DNA from: Symsagittifera roscoffensis
Taxonomy: Eukaryota > Xenacoelomorpha > Acoela > Convolutidae
Assembly (NCBI RefSeq): GCF_963678635.1
Contig: NC_087063.1
Span: 37,588,759-37,652,758 of the forward strand
DNA length: 64,000 bases
Reading direction: 5' to 3'
The notes beneath the pieces were generated by a model, which worked only from the letters and a program-made list of their open reading frames with translations, ran no database searches and was not told the DNA's origin. The stretch's first letter is position 1, and each line of letters opens with the position of its first letter. Of the stretch, positions 10,621 to 22,289 are shown piece by piece. Made by a program: the position numbers and the translations under genes.

Positions 10621-10951
10621 CCATGTGGAAAAAACAACCAAAAATTTAGGTTTTTACTCTGTAAATGCCTAATTTCAAGGACCGATTTGGCCAATATTGA
10701 TTAAGAATTCAAGCAAAAAATTTTACATTGACCGACGTAAATGATCTGAAGTTCCCTCTGTAAGTCTCAATTTTTGATCTGAAGTACCTATCTGTTAATT
10801 CCTGGTCTGAAAATTCCATTTTTCACCATCTGTAATAAGTTTTTTCTTGAAGAAGTGGAGTAAAAGAAATTGATCATGTGATGTGAAACTTTTTGAACGA
10901 GCAAACTGACTTGTTCAGTCTGACAAGTTTTCTTAATTATGTCGTTTTTGT

Positions 10952-10971
10952 ACACTTGCGAAGCAAAGTGT
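10952..10971 (+). repeat. hairpin motif H, copy 1
   Basis: The stem CACTTGC / GC(A)AAGTG closes a GAA loop and is followed by TATTAGTACGAAC. It is one of seven places where a hairpin of varying stem sequence precedes a constant TAGTA(C/T)GAAC box and a T-rich stretch with CGCAAATA. Confidence 0.6.
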
Positions 10972-11349
10972 ATTAGTACGAACTTTCTTTTTTTCAAACT
11001 AAAACGCAAATAATAGTGCTACTTTTGGTGGCAATTTTGAATCGGTAGGCTGCGAGATCAGCATAACATCAGTTGCGTTGCATTTGATTCGTAAAAAGTT
11101 AACCGAAAAAAGTGATTTGTTTCAAACAGCTGTACAATGATAAAAAGTTCGATTTCAGAAATCTTCTAACTCAATGTATCTCGCAGTTTTTTGAAATGCA
11201 TAATTTATACATAATTTGGCTTTATGCATTCCAATTTATTACATGCAGAATTGTGTCTTTTTGTATTTGGTGCTGCTTTTGCTGCATCGAATTGGCAATT
11301 TATTAGCATTTGTAGCTGCGTTATTGGTGTCTTTTTTTGGCGATTTTAA

Positions 11350-11450
11350 GCGTCCGTGGCTGAGTGGTTAGTGCGTGAGACTCAAATTTGCTAGGTCGCA
11401 GATTCAAATCCGAGTTTTTGCTAATTCGAGGCTTATTTCTACTTTTGTTT
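11350..11450 (+). repeat. SINE-like copy (tRNA Leu/Ser-type promoter)
   Basis: An A box TGGCTGAGTGG and a B box AGATTCAAATCC are correctly ordered and spaced for a Pol III internal promoter. The tail TTTTTGCTAATTCGAGGCTT is shared with 1090-1200. The anticodon arm is poor, so this is unlikely to be a functional tRNA gene. Confidence 0.55.
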
Positions 11451-12362
11451 TTGATAATTCTAAGTAAATATTGTCCAAAGTGGTCCTCGAAATTGGGCAA
11501 GGAATAAAAAAGTAAATTTGCTTTTAATTTTGTCCAAAATTTTGGCTTTTATTAGTAAAAATCACATTTCATGACTAACAAGCAAAAATATTTTCTCTGA
11601 TACAAGTTTTTAGAGATTCAACCCTTCTAGAATTTTGTTGGGATGTGTAACAGGCTTCTTGTGATATAAGTTTCTCAGCTATTAATTAGGTAGTTTCAGC
11701 GTAAATCTTGATTATTTATAAATGCCAAAATTATCCATTTTGGGTAAAATTTAAGTTGAGAATTTTGGTGAAAAAATTGTACCTTTTTAATTCTGGCGAA
11801 TTTCTAAGCCACTTTTAAACACTTCACTTTTTGTCTAATTTTAACCAAATTTGGGAAAAACGCAATTGAAAGTTCAAATTTTGTTCGTTTTGTCCGGATA
11901 ATTTAAATCAGCACTGTACAGTTGGGTTACTTTTTATCAAAAAAGTTTCTGCGCATGTATTTTTTGTTTTGAAATACTTAAAAAGTTTGGTAATTTTTTT
12001 GGTTTTCTTGAGTGCATGAACTTCTTTCCATCTATCTGTTGGCTGTTTTTTCATCGAGCAGTTTTGAATCTATATGAATTTAGATAAATTTATAAATTTA
12101 AAGTCTATATAATATTTGTTTGATTTGCCAACTTGAAGTAGTAACAATATTGTTGCCCGCATTTGAAGGAATTTTGTGGAAGAAAACGGTTTGTGGGGCC
12201 ATTGCGAAAAAATAGAATAAAATCGGCCCTCTTTTATGTTAATTGGTCGAACTGATTAGAGCGATGAATCTATTACTAGTAGATAGAGGGTTCTTGCAAA
12301 AGGCAATTTGAGTTTTCTCGGTATGTGAAGATGAATAAACTAATGGAATTTCCAAACACTAG

Positions 12363-12706
12363 ATCAAGATGGCGAGAGATATTCAGTGTTGTTCCGATTG
12401 AACCAGCAAAGGGCGCAGTGGGTGAAGATGATTGGAGACCAGTCAGCGGCATCCTCAGCCATCTCCGGGTCTGCTGCTTTGGGTCCCAGCAACAGTCCAC
12501 GTCCATTTCTCCAATCCACTTCCCCGCTCACTGGCTACCCTTCCCAGCAGCATAATGTTCCAGCAGGCTCCAAGGGATTGTCGGCAGTATCCTCACATGC
12601 TAGACTAAGGTCATCAGCGGCTGCATCTCACCCATCAATGTCCCCACAACCACCATCGCACCATGCCCATGCAGTTTCAAGACCACCACCATTCATGCGC
12701 AACGAG
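12363..12706 (+). CDS. ARHGEF7: PIX Rho-GEF, exon 5 (PH C-terminal helix and Ser/Pro linker)
   Basis: The exon enters in phase 2 after ACACTAG, completing the split codon from exon 4, and leaves in phase 0 before GTCTGA. RYSVLFRLNQQRAQWVKMI is the last PH strand and C-terminal helix with its conserved Trp (vertebrate QEWVEHL). The rest is a low-complexity Ser/Pro/His linker (SPRPFLQSTSPLTGYPSQQ and SMSPQPPSHHAHAVSRPPP), as in the PIX linker before the GIT-binding region. The acceptor has a weak pyrimidine tract, but a stop at 12341-12343 limits how far upstream the exon can reach. The other frames at 12325 and 12276 are shadows. Confidence 0.82.
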
Positions 12707-12723
12707 GTCTGAATTTACACCTA

Positions 12724-12746
12724 TCTATACTATATTTTATCTATAG

Positions 12747-12800
<54 letters not shown>

Positions 12801-12830
12801 CTATCTATCTATCTATCTATCTATACTATA
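12724..12830 (+). repeat. (CTAT)n microsatellite
   Basis: About 25 CTAT units stand directly before the 5' terminus of the Helitron-like element. A first copy of the terminus-like word TCTATACTATATT lies at 12724, so the array may have grown by slippage within that terminus. Confidence 0.9.
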
Positions 12831-15800
12831 TTTAAATGCGAGTGACAGCTATCTCCCATGTTTAAGCATAATAATTTTGCATGTTTAACGAAAGATTTTT
12901 TTCATGTTTAAGCTATAGCATATATTGCAATGCTTAAGAAAATTTTTCAATTAGTTTTTAGCAAGGTCATGAATTTTTCAGTATTTTTTTCGAGGCCAAA
13001 TTAAGTCTGTCTGTATACCTGCTTTTTTAAATTAATTTGATTATGTCTGTCTACACGTCGCCTAATTTTTTAACTTTCATCTAATATCTATCTATCTATT
13101 ATATATTTATTTGCGGGCTTCACTATCTCGCCATGTTTAAGCTTTTTCAACGTATGATTTTTGCATGTTTAACAAAAGATTTTTTTCACGTTTAAGCTAT
13201 ATCGTATGGTTTTTTTTTCAGTGTTTAATTCATCAAGTTTGAAATTAGCAACCCAATAGTAGGATATTGTCTGAGTTTTCCCAGGTTTTGCGATTCTGGC
13301 CTCACAATATGAATAGCCAAATCCTTTTAGTTTACTAGATAGGCAGTTTTCGAGATTTTTCAAAAACTTCTAGAAAATTTAATTTTAAAAAGTTTCTCAA
13401 TTTTTGAAATTCTCACCCTGTAGTTGGGTGCTGTCAGGGTACTCTCAGGGGTTGCGAATCTTGCCTCCAATTCTCACTTCTCAAATCCTTGTAGTTTTCG
13501 AGATATGATGGTTTTTATGATTTTTTCAAAAACTTACATTTTAAAAAATTCCAAAACGAAGATCTCAATCCTGTTGTTGGATATTTTGAGGTACTCTCAG
13601 GAGTTGCGAATCTTGCCTCTGATTATGGCTGCTCAAATTCTTGTAGATTTCGAGATATGACGTTTTTGGATTTTTTAAAAATTTTTCAGAAAACTTAGAT
13701 ATAAATTTCACAAAACTTGAAATTACCATCTCTGTAGTGAGGCTCTGTCGGGGTACTCTCAGGAGTTGCAAATTTCTCTGCCAATTAAAACTGCTCAAAT
13801 CCTTGTAGTTTTCGAGATATGACGGTTTTTATGATTTTATCCGAAATTTGAAAAAACTTAAATGTTAAAAAATTTCAAAACTTTAAAGATTTCAATCCTG
13901 TTATTGGAATCTGTGAGGGTACTCTCAGGGGGTTGCGAATCTTGCCTCTGAGAATCGCTGTTCAAATTCATGTAGTTTTCGAGATCATCTGACGTTTTTT
14001 AGGATTTTTCAAAATTTTTTCAGAAAACTTAATTATAAAAAATTTCGCAAAACTCGAAACTTTTATCTGCATAGTGAGGCTCTGCCAGGGTACTCTGAGG
14101 TGTTGCGAATTTTGCCTCCCAATATGACTGCTAAATTTCTTGGAATTTTCGAGATATGACCTTTTTTGGATTTTTTTTTCTAATTTTTTCAGAAAACTTA
14201 ATTATAAAAAATTTTTCAATACTTGAAATTAATATCTCTGTTGTGAGGATCTGTCAGGGTACTCTCTGGAGTTGCGATTTTTGCCTCCAAATAGGACTGC
14301 TCAAAATCGTGCAATTTTCCAGATATTACATTTTTTATGAAAATTAAATTATTTTTTTTTTCAAAGTTTGAAATTCCTAACCTGTAGTTGTGGGGCTGTC
14401 AGAGTAATCTCAGGGATTGCAAATTCGGCCTCCGTCTAAGAATGCCCAAATCATTTTTGTTCAAGAGATACGACGATTTGTGTGATTTTTTTTGGAAATT
14501 TTCAGAAAACTCAAATTACAAAATAATTCGTTAAAGTGAAATTCCTAACCCTGTAGTTGTCTACTTTCAAAGATTGCGAATATTGCCATCAAAAAAGACT
14601 GGTCAAGTATTGGTTGTTTTCGAGATTAGAAAACTTAAGGTGAAGTTCCTCAAAATTTGAACTTCCCAACGTTGTAGTTGGGTACTGTAAGAGGACTTAT
14701 GGCTGCTCAAATTCTTGTAGATTTCGAGATATGACGTTTTTGGATTTTTAAAAAATTTTCAGAAAACTTAGATATAAATTTCACAAAACTTGAAATTACC
14801 ATTTCTGTAGTGAGGCTCTGTCGGGGTACTCTCAGGAGTTGCAAATTTCTCTGCCAATTAAAACTGCTCAAATCCTTGTAGTTTTCGAGATATGACGGTT
14901 TTTATGATTTTATCCGAAATTTGAAAAAACTTACATGTTAAAAAATTCCAAAACTTTAAAGATTTCAATCCTGTAATTGAAATCTGTGAGGGTACTCTCA
15001 GGGGGTTGCGAATCTTGCCTCTGAGAATCGCTGTTCAAATTCATGTAGTTTTCGAGATATGACGTTTTTTAGGATTTTTTCAAAACTTTTTCAGAAAACT
15101 TAATTATAAAAAATTTCGCAAAACTTGAAACTATTATCTGTGTAGTGTGGCTCTGCCAGGGTACTCTGTGGTGTTGCGAATTTTGCCTCCCAATATGACT
15201 GCTAAATTTCTTGGAATTTTCGAGATATGACCTTTTTTGGATTTTTTTTTCTAATTTTTTCAGAAAACTTAATTATAAAAAATTTTCCAATACTTGAAAT
15301 TAATATCTCTGTTGTGAGGCTCTGTCAGGGTACTCTCTGTAGTTGCGATTTTTGCCTCCAAATAGGACTGCTCAAAATCGTGCAATTTTCCAGATATTAC
15401 ATTTTTTATGAAAATTAAATTATTTTTTTTTCAAAGTTTGAAATTCCTAACCTGTAGTTGTGGGGCTGTCAGAGTAATCTCAGGGATTGCAAATTCGGCC
15501 TCCGTCTAAGAATACCCAAATCATTTTTGTTCAAGAGATACGACGATTTGTGTGATTTTTTTTGGAAATTTTCAGAAAACTCAAATTACAAAATAATTCG
15601 TTAAAGTGAAATTCCTAACCCTGTAGTTGTCTACTTTCAAAGATTGCGAATATTGCCATCAAAAAAGACTGCTCAAGTATTGGTTGTTTTCGAAATTAGA
15701 AAACTTAAGGTGAACTTTCTCAAAATTTGAACTTCCCAACGTTGTAGTTGGGTACTGTGAGAGTACTCTCAGGAGTTGCAAATCTTGCGTCCAAATGCGA

Positions 15801-16044
15801 CTGCTCAATTGCTTTCAGTTTCCCAGATGTGACGTTTCATAGTTCATTTTAAATTTTTCGAAGAACTTATATAAAACTTCACAAAATTTTATGGTTCTTC
15901 AAAATTTGTTTAAAAAACGTGAATAAAAACTTTGCAAAATTTTTAATTACGAACCCTGTAATTGGGTGCTGTCAGAGTACACTCAAAGAATAGTTTTTTT
16001 GAGTTGTTGAAAATTCGAAGCACCGGAGGTGCGGTACACGCTAG
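12820..16044 (+). mobile_element. Helitron-like non-autonomous element A
   Basis: The 5' end reads TCTATACTATATTTAAATGC. The 3' end has the hairpin GCACC-GGA-GGTGC about nine bases before CTAG, and the element sits between A (12819) and T (16045). A 5' TC, a subterminal 3' hairpin, CTRR and an A/T target are Helitron hallmarks. Inside, a second 5'-like block begins at about 13095 (CTATTATATATTTATTTGCG), followed by a satellite array. There is no Rep/helicase gene. Element B (34050-36738) has the same block order, so the composite structure predates both insertions. This copy lies in the intron between exons 5 and 6. Confidence 0.8.
13380..15995 (+). repeat. satellite array of about 165-bp units with a 1071-bp higher-order repeat
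   Basis: The units share GTACTCTCAGG.GTTGCGAA, TCTTGCCTCC, CTGCTCAAATCCTTGTAG, TTTTCGAGATATGACG and then a T-run and AAAACTTA. The block at about 13610-14690 is repeated at about 14690-15760 with an offset of 1071 bp and few differences, so a multi-unit segment was duplicated recently. Tandem cores of this length are a known feature of some non-autonomous Helitron-like elements. Confidence 0.88.
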
Positions 16045-16439
16045 TTGACATTGAAATGCTTGATGTTAAACGAATATGGCTTATGATTGTATCTGAATTG
16101 AAATTGCAGATAGTTCTGCCATCTATATGTTCACGATTGACTTATTTAGTCTGATTCGTTTAGTTCATGTCAAAATTATGCGCTGCAATGTGCAATAATT
16201 CGAAATTTTTAGCAGACCAATCTTCCACCATAAGAAGTTCAAATTGAGTCTAATAGCAGACCAACGTAATAATAAATACGCAAACAACCGCTTGTGTTAT
16301 ACTACGAATCGACCTTTTACCCTGCCTAAGTCGCATAAATTAATGTGATTTTCTCAAAAGTGTTAAAAATTCAGTATCTGTGTAGCTGGTCTTTGGTAAA
16401 CACCAGTCACTATATATTATAGCTGGTATTTAGCTGACA

Positions 16440-16535
16440 ACAAGTGCACTTAGTGCCATTGGTAAGGCAGTTGACTCTAAATCTGCAAGTCCTCCATGGC
16501 GGAGGTTCATTTCCCGGAGGGGATGTTTTGTTTAA
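16440..16535 (+). repeat. tRNA-like sequence
   Basis: TTAGTGCCATTGGTAAGGC resembles an A box and D arm, GACTCTAAATC an anticodon region, and GGAGGTTCATTTCCCGG a T arm with a substituted B box. The stems are imperfect, so it is a tRNA pseudogene or SINE head. Confidence 0.4.
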
Positions 16536-16559
16536 GAGTTGATATGTTGTTCAGACTAT

Positions 16560-16880
16560 AAGTCACGATTATTTTCTCTGTTTTTTTTTCAGGAAAAGTC
16601 TTGAAAATTTGTTCAAGCCCAAATATAATTTTTCGAGGTTTGACTCTTGATTAATTTTTATGTTCAGTTCATTTGCTTTGTTGAAAGGAAGGCAAATTCC
16701 ACTATCGAAAAGCAAAAGTGTAAAGGTCACGAAAAACGTGATGTACTTCTAGTTTCGAAAATGGATGTTAGTTATCAGATTTCCCAGCAAAAACTTTTTT
16801 TAACCTATTAATGTAGTTTTCTCAATTTGGTTTCCTCAATTTGGTTTCATTTTATTTTAGTTGCGATTTTTTCAAAAAAA
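16560..16880 (+). repeat. dispersed repeat, family D
   Basis: A fairly complete copy: AGGAAAAGTCTTGAAAATTT, AAAGGAAGGCAAATTCCACT, GGTCACGAAAAACGTGATG and CTCAATTTGGTTTC occur in the family order. Confidence 0.65.
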
Positions 16881-17469
16881 ATAAGTCAGTTTTTTTCTCT
16901 TTACTTGTTCATTGACTTTTTTCCCACTGTATTTTGGCTGTTTTGTTTTTACATATTTCAGTTATTTAATTGTTTTGCACTTTCCTGCCATTTGAAAGAT
17001 CACTCACGTTTTCTGTTTGCGGAGTTCGGCGTTGCCTCTGTGCAATAATTGTGGTTCCTGATATCAGAAGGCTTTAACAGGCCAGTCTTAGTTCAGGATA
17101 AATTATTTTTTTTAGCGTTGTTTTTTCGTCTAGAAAGTGGTGCTACGAGTGTAGCAAAGCTGATCATGCTCTGGTAGGTCTGAATCTAGAGGTTAAGTGG
17201 GACTCGTCCTCACGCACTATCGTTGTCATGGCGGGGCAGCTAGAAGTCGATTTGACGTTCTCAATGTGAAAGCCTTGCTACTATGCTAGGTATTTACTTA
17301 AATTAATAAACAATTGACGCATTATTGAGTAACAGTTTTAAAAAGACGCGTAGTTTGGGGTTTTGCCTCCCTAGTTAAGACAATTATCTGACTGTTTTTC
17401 AAGAAATTTTATTAATTTCGAAATACAATAATCTATTAATGAAGCTTATTAGCCCTTAATGACTTGTTA

Positions 17470-18255
17470 CTAGGAGCTACTAAGGAAGCTTATTTTCCAT
17501 CAATGATTTGTTACTAGGAGCGAAATTTATCACTTTGTAGTTAATATAGCGTGTGGGGGGATGGTTTTCACAAAAAGTCTCAAATTTAAAAAGAATTTTG
17601 TTTTATTTTAGTTTTATTGAATTTTTTCAATTTATTACTGCTCCATAGACTGCTCTATAAATTTAGGCATGTTACTTGGTAAATTTCTTTTTTTTCAAAT
17701 TGACTGCTAATGCGTCATAATTGGCGTGCGTCACTAAAGAAATTTTGTTTTCTTTCTGAAAGTCTTACTCATTCAGTTTTTACCAGCAGCGTTATCGGTC
17801 ATATTTTTGCTTGTATATGCGAAGTGCAACTTCGCCTCTGTGTTTATGTCTTGTTTTTTTTTCGGGAAAAAGTTTTTGTTTGTTCAAGCTCAAATTTGAT
17901 TTTTCTGATTTCTTGTTTTGCTTTATTTCCTTTTTTTTTAAAGAGAAGCCATTTCCACTATCGAGCAATTATATTGTATAGGTCACAAAAGTTGGCTTCA
18001 ATTTTAGCTTTCCCAGTGGAATATAAATTTACCTATTTCTTTGTTTTCTCAAATGGGGTAAGCTTTGAATATATCGTTGTCATGGCAGGGCAGCTAGAAG
18101 TCGATTTGACGTTCTCAATGTCAAAGTCTTACTACTATGCTAGGTGTTTACTTTGCTTAATAAACAATCGACGGATAATTGATTAACAGTTTTAAAAAGA
18201 AGCGTAGTTTAGGGTTTTGCCTCCCTAGTTAAGACAATTATCTGACTGTTGAATT
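17470..18255 (+). repeat. segment Q, copy 1
   Basis: About 0.8 kb closely repeated at 18826-19600 and in part at 21625-22205. Landmarks are ATGATTTGTTACTAGGAGCG, ATGCGTCATAATTGGCGTGC, CGAAGTGCAACTTCGCCTCT and GGGCAGCTAGAAGTCGATTT. The long open frame at 17710-18186 lies within Q and is not conserved as protein, because the copies vary by frame-breaking indels. A shorter Q end also occurs at 17218-17400. Confidence 0.85.
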
Positions 18256-19600
18256 CATTAGTCAGTTTTTTAACATCAGCCCCCTTGCAAAAATCCGAAG
18301 TTTGCCCGTGTCCCTAGAAGTTGTTGTAGAGTCAATGAATGTACTGATGACTTTTCACACAAGCAAAGCTTGTGTTATAGTATGAACTATTTTTTTTCCA
18401 ACCCAAATCGCAAATATTGTTGCGACGAAAATTTTGTTACGATAAAATGTGTTCATTTTGAAAGTGTTCGTTTTGATCAATAACCAGCTATTAATTACAG
18501 CCAATGCTAAGGATTTTAACACAGACTTTTATTGTTCCGACTTTCGCAACGAAAGTAGCGGAATATTTAAGCTCGGGGTGTTTTTTCTTCAGACAAATTT
18601 CGACTTAACTAGCCATTTTTGACGGGATTTTCTTTTATCAATCAAAAAGTATTGTTGTTTTGACCTTAAATTTGAAAAAATTTTCTACCTGTGACTTTTT
18701 TTTATAAAGTTATCGGGGTTTAAAAATTGCCATTTTGGTTAATTTGGGACAATTAACGCGCGAATTTCGCGTACTAACACGTAAAAGGAGATTTTATCCG
18801 TCACAGAAATCGTTCCAAATGGTTTGAAGGAAGCTAATTTGCCATTAATGATTTGTTACTAGGAGCGAAATTTATCACTTTGTAGTTGATATTGCGTGTG
18901 GGGGGATCGTTTTTGCAAGTCTCAAATTAAAAAAAAATTCGCTTTACTTTTAGTACATTTAATTTTTTCAAATTAATACTGCTGCATAGACTACTCTATA
19001 AATTGAGGTTGTTACTTTTCTTTTTTTTAAGTTGATCGGTACTGCTAATGCGTCATAATTGGGGTGCGTCACTAAAGAAATTTTGTTTTCTTTCTCAAAG
19101 TCTTACTCATTCAGTTTTTCCCAGCAGCGTTATCGGTCATATTTTTGCTTGTATATGCGAAGTGCAACTTCGCCTCTGTGTTTATGTCTTGTTTTTTTTT
19201 CGGGAAAAAGTTTTTGTTTGTTCAAGCTCAAATTTGATTTTTCTGATTTCTTGTTTTGCTGTATTTCCTTTTTTTTTAAAGAAAAGCCATTTCCACTATC
19301 GAGCAATTATGTTGTATAGGTCACAAAAGTTGGCTTCAATTTTAGCTTTCCCAGTGGAATATAAATTTACCTATTGCTTTGTTTTCTCAAATGGGGTAAG
19401 CTTTGAATATATCGTTGTCATGGCAGGGCAGCTAGAAGTCGATTTGACGTTCTCAATGTCAAAGTCTTACTACTATGCTAGGTGTTTACTTTGCTTAGTA
19501 AACAATTGACGCATAATTGATTAACAGTTTTAAAAAGACGCGTAGTTTGGGGTTTTGCCTCCCTAGTTAGGACAATTATCTGACTGTTTTTCAAGAAATT
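18245..19600 (+). repeat. segment P+Q, copy 1
   Basis: P (about 18245-18825) followed by Q (18826-19600). The same P+Q order recurs at 21040-22205, about 2.8 kb downstream, on the other side of PIX exons 6 and 7. P begins TCAGTTTTTTAACATCAGCC and contains hairpin H copy 2. Confidence 0.85.
18357..18375 (+). repeat. hairpin motif H, copy 2
   Basis: A perfect 8-bp stem ACACAAGC / GCTTGTGT with an AAA loop, followed by TATAGTATGAAC. It lies within segment P. Confidence 0.75.
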
Positions 19601-19699
19601 CTATTAATTTCGAAATACAGTAATCTAAATAAGCTGCAAAAAGCTGAATAATTTAAATTACCCCTCGTGCCGGTGCTAGGTGAAAAAGACGACATGACA

Positions 19700-20080
19700 A
19701 TGGATGTAGTGAAGCTTCTCATAAAGTTCTTAATGATTTCTGTTAATTTTGTTCAGTAAGTCTTAAAGTTTGTTCGGGCTCAAATTTGATTTTTCGTGGT
19801 TTGACTTCAAGCTCATTTCATTTGTTAAAGTGAAGGGAAGCTCCATTATGGAACAGCAAAAGTGTAAAGGTCACCAACAACGTAAGCGACTTCTAGTTTC
19901 GACAGCGGAATAAAAAAATTTACCCATTGATCCAGTTTTCTCAAATTGTGTTTATTTCATCGAAAAATTGTCAATCAGAAAGTTTTCTAAAAATGAAAGA
20001 GCTTTAAGGTTATCTACTTTTTTTTGAAATTCGAAAGTTGATTTATTTTTCAAAAAAACAGATCAGTAGTTTTTTCTGTT
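19700..20080 (+). repeat. dispersed repeat, family D
   Basis: GGATGTAGTGAAG, GTCTTAAAGTTTGTTCGGGC, GTGTAAAGGTCACCAACAAC and CCAGTTTTCTCAAATTG occur in the family order. Confidence 0.6.
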
Positions 20081-20207
20081 AACTAAACAACTGTTCAACT
20101 AAACAACTGTTGACTATTAACCTCGACTTTTGGGAGGAACAAGTTTGAAATTCATTTTGTTATTGAAATTTTATATTAAATGAGTAAGCAAATTGATCTG
20201 TTATTTA

Positions 20208-20226
20208 CGCTAGCGAGAAGCTAGTG
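20208..20226 (+). repeat. hairpin motif H, copy 3
   Basis: The stem CGCTAGC / GCTAGTG (one G-U pair) has a GAGAA loop and is followed by TGTAGTACGAAC. The stem bases differ from copies 1 and 2 while pairing is kept. Confidence 0.65.
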
Positions 20227-20561
20227 CTGTAGTACGAACCTTCTTAGTGAATTTTTCGTACGTACATTGAAGCGGTTTTTTATTCCTCAGAAATGAAGCG
20301 ATTGTAGAATTAAATTGTCGTCTCAATGTCCCAACAAAAATGATTGTCTTAACCGCTGGTGATCTCATTGCCGGACACTGCTCGTGTATATTGTAAGTGC
20401 TGCAAAGCAAAGGGGAGTAAGCATTCGCTACTTGCCAATGCGGCATTTAAAGTTAGCGTTGTGACATGTTAGTTTTTTGAATCTGCTAAGATATCGGTCT
20501 GCTAAAAACTTGACTGCAAAATGACCTAGACCCAATGATATGTGATTGCTATTGTTTTTAG

Positions 20562-20714
20562 AGAAGTACAGGTGCAAATCACAGTCCCAGTTCGATGGGC
20601 GCCGGACGCTGCAACGGGACTGCTGTCACTACAGGGGGTTTCGACATTACTCAGCTCAGACCCAATCCTCCAATGACACCATCTGAACTCATTCTCTGTG
20701 CCAGACAGTCTAAT
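20562..20714 (+). CDS. ARHGEF7: PIX Rho-GEF, exon 6 (linker)
   Basis: The acceptor TTGTTTTTAG opens 51 codons in phase 0, and the donor GTGAGC follows. ITQLRPNPPMTPSELILC aligns with the conserved linker motif of vertebrate PIX (SCLRPAPPLRPSAALC). Such short conserved proline motifs between PH and GIT-binding regions are distinctive for PIX among Rho-GEFs, so this exon is strong evidence for the family. Confidence 0.88.
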
Positions 20715-20796
20715 GTGAGCTCACTCAATTAATACTTCAAAAATTTAATTATCAAAAAATTCATTCAAAATCAATTGTCCGAATTGTTTGTTAAAG

Positions 20797-20848
20797 GACG
20801 CAGTCAAAAGCCCCAAAGTGTCACGCAAAAAGAGCAATCGCAAATCAG
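20797..20848 (+). CDS. ARHGEF7: PIX Rho-GEF, exon 7 (basic linker)
   Basis: After an intron of only 82 bp, the acceptor TTTGTTAAAG opens DAVKSPKVSRKKSNRKS and the exon ends in phase 1 before GTCAGT. This matches the basic KSPKTMKKLLPKRKPERK-type segment of PIX. The open frame continues past the donor to 21045, but the phase-matched join to exon 8 makes splicing the better reading. Confidence 0.82.
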
Positions 20849-21039
20849 GTCAGTCAACAGAAATTCCGTTCAGGCATCTCTCGCACAAGAAAAACAACCA
20901 AGATAACTCTTGGCTATTTGATATTTTTGCTGAGATGCGTGCTTCGAAAGAAAATTTAATTATTTGCATACATAAGCAGGGGCGAATTTATGGCTACCCC
21001 TCATGTTTCTCAAAAATGATCGGTCGCCGATTCATCGAA

Positions 21040-22205
21040 AGTTGAATTCAGTAGTCAGTTTTTTAACATCAGCCCCCTTGCAAAAATCGTAAATTCGCCC
21101 TGTCCGTAGAAATTGTTGTAGAGTCAATGAATGTACTTACTGATGACTTTTTACACAAGCAAAGCTTGTGTTATAGTATGAACTATCTTTTTTTTCCAAC
21201 CCAAATCGCAAATATTGTTGCGACGAAAATTTTGTTACGATAAAATGTGTTCATTTTGAAAGTGTTCGTTTTGATCAATAACCAGCTATTAATTACAGCC
21301 AATGCTAAGGATTTTAACACAGACTTTTATTGTTCCGACTTTCGCAACGAAAGTAGCGGAATATTTAAGCTCGGGGTGTTTTTTCTTCAGACAAATTTCG
21401 ACTTAACTAGCCATTTTTGACGGGATTTTTTTTATATCATTCAAAAAGTATTGTTTTTCTGACCTTAAATTTGATAAGATATTTTACCTGTGATTATTTT
21501 TCATAAAGTTATCGGGGTTTAAAAATTGCCATTTTGGACAATTTGAGACAATTAACGCGCGATGTATTTCGCGCTATAAACGCGTAAGAGGAGATTTTAT
21601 TCGTCACAGAAATCGTTCTAAATGGGTTGAAGGAGCTTATTTGCCATTAATGATTTGTTACTATGAGCGAAATTTATCACTTTGTAGTTAATATAGCGTG
21701 TGTGGGGTTGGTTTTCGCAAAAAGTCTCAATTTTAAAAAAAATCGTTTTTTTTTTTATTATATTTTATTTTTTCAATTCATTACTGCTACATAGACTTCT
21801 CTATGAATTGAGACAAGTTACTTTTCTTTTTTTAAATTGACTAGTACTGCGAATGCGTCATAATTGGCGTGCGTCACAAAAGAAATTTTGTTTTCTTTGT
21901 AAAAGTCTTTCTCATTCAGTTTTTCCCAGCAGCGTTATCGGTCATATTTTTGCTTGTATATGCGAAGTGCAACTTCGTTTCTGTGTTTATGTCTTGTTTT
22001 TTTTTTCGGGAAAAAGTTTTTGTTTCTTCACGCTCAAATTTGAATTTTCTGATTTCTTGTTTTGCTTTATTTCCTTTTTTTTTTAAAGAAAAGCCATTTC
22101 CACTATCGAGCAATTATGTTGTATAGGTCACAAAAGTTGGCTTCAATTTTAGCTTTCCCAGTGGAATATAAATTTACCCATTGCTTTGTTTTCTCAAATG
22201 GGGTG
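21040..22205 (+). repeat. segment P+Q, copy 2
   Basis: A near-copy of 18245-19600 (P at 21040-21625, Q at 21625-22205), beginning within about 200 bp of exon 7. Hairpin H recurs at 21153-21171 with the same stem as copy 2. Confidence 0.85.
21153..21171 (+). repeat. hairpin motif H, copy 4
   Basis: ACACAAGC / GCTTGTGT with an AAA loop, then TATAGTATGAAC. Its identity to copy 2 is explained by the segment P duplication. Confidence 0.75.
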
Positions 22206-22289
22206 AGTTTTATCTAAAAAGTGGCAATCGTAAGTTTTTCTTGAAGTTCGAAGTACTTGAAGGCCACATTTTTTTCTTTGAAATTAGAT

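Noticed and set aside
12325-12555. ATG-initiated frame overlapping exon 5
   Set aside because: Wrong frame. The exon 5 frame carries the PH helix and links in phase to exon 4.
16440-16535. Functional tRNA gene
   Set aside because: B box and stems deviate too much; kept only as a tRNA-like repeat.
17710-18186. 158-codon frame, repeated at 19048
   Set aside because: It lies in segment Q. The third copy is frameshifted and the translation is low-complexity Phe/Ser. Openness is explained by recent duplication.
20849-21045. Continuation of the exon 7 frame to a stop
   Set aside because: Ends inside segment P and shows no PIX similarity. The GTCAGT donor joins in phase to exon 8.
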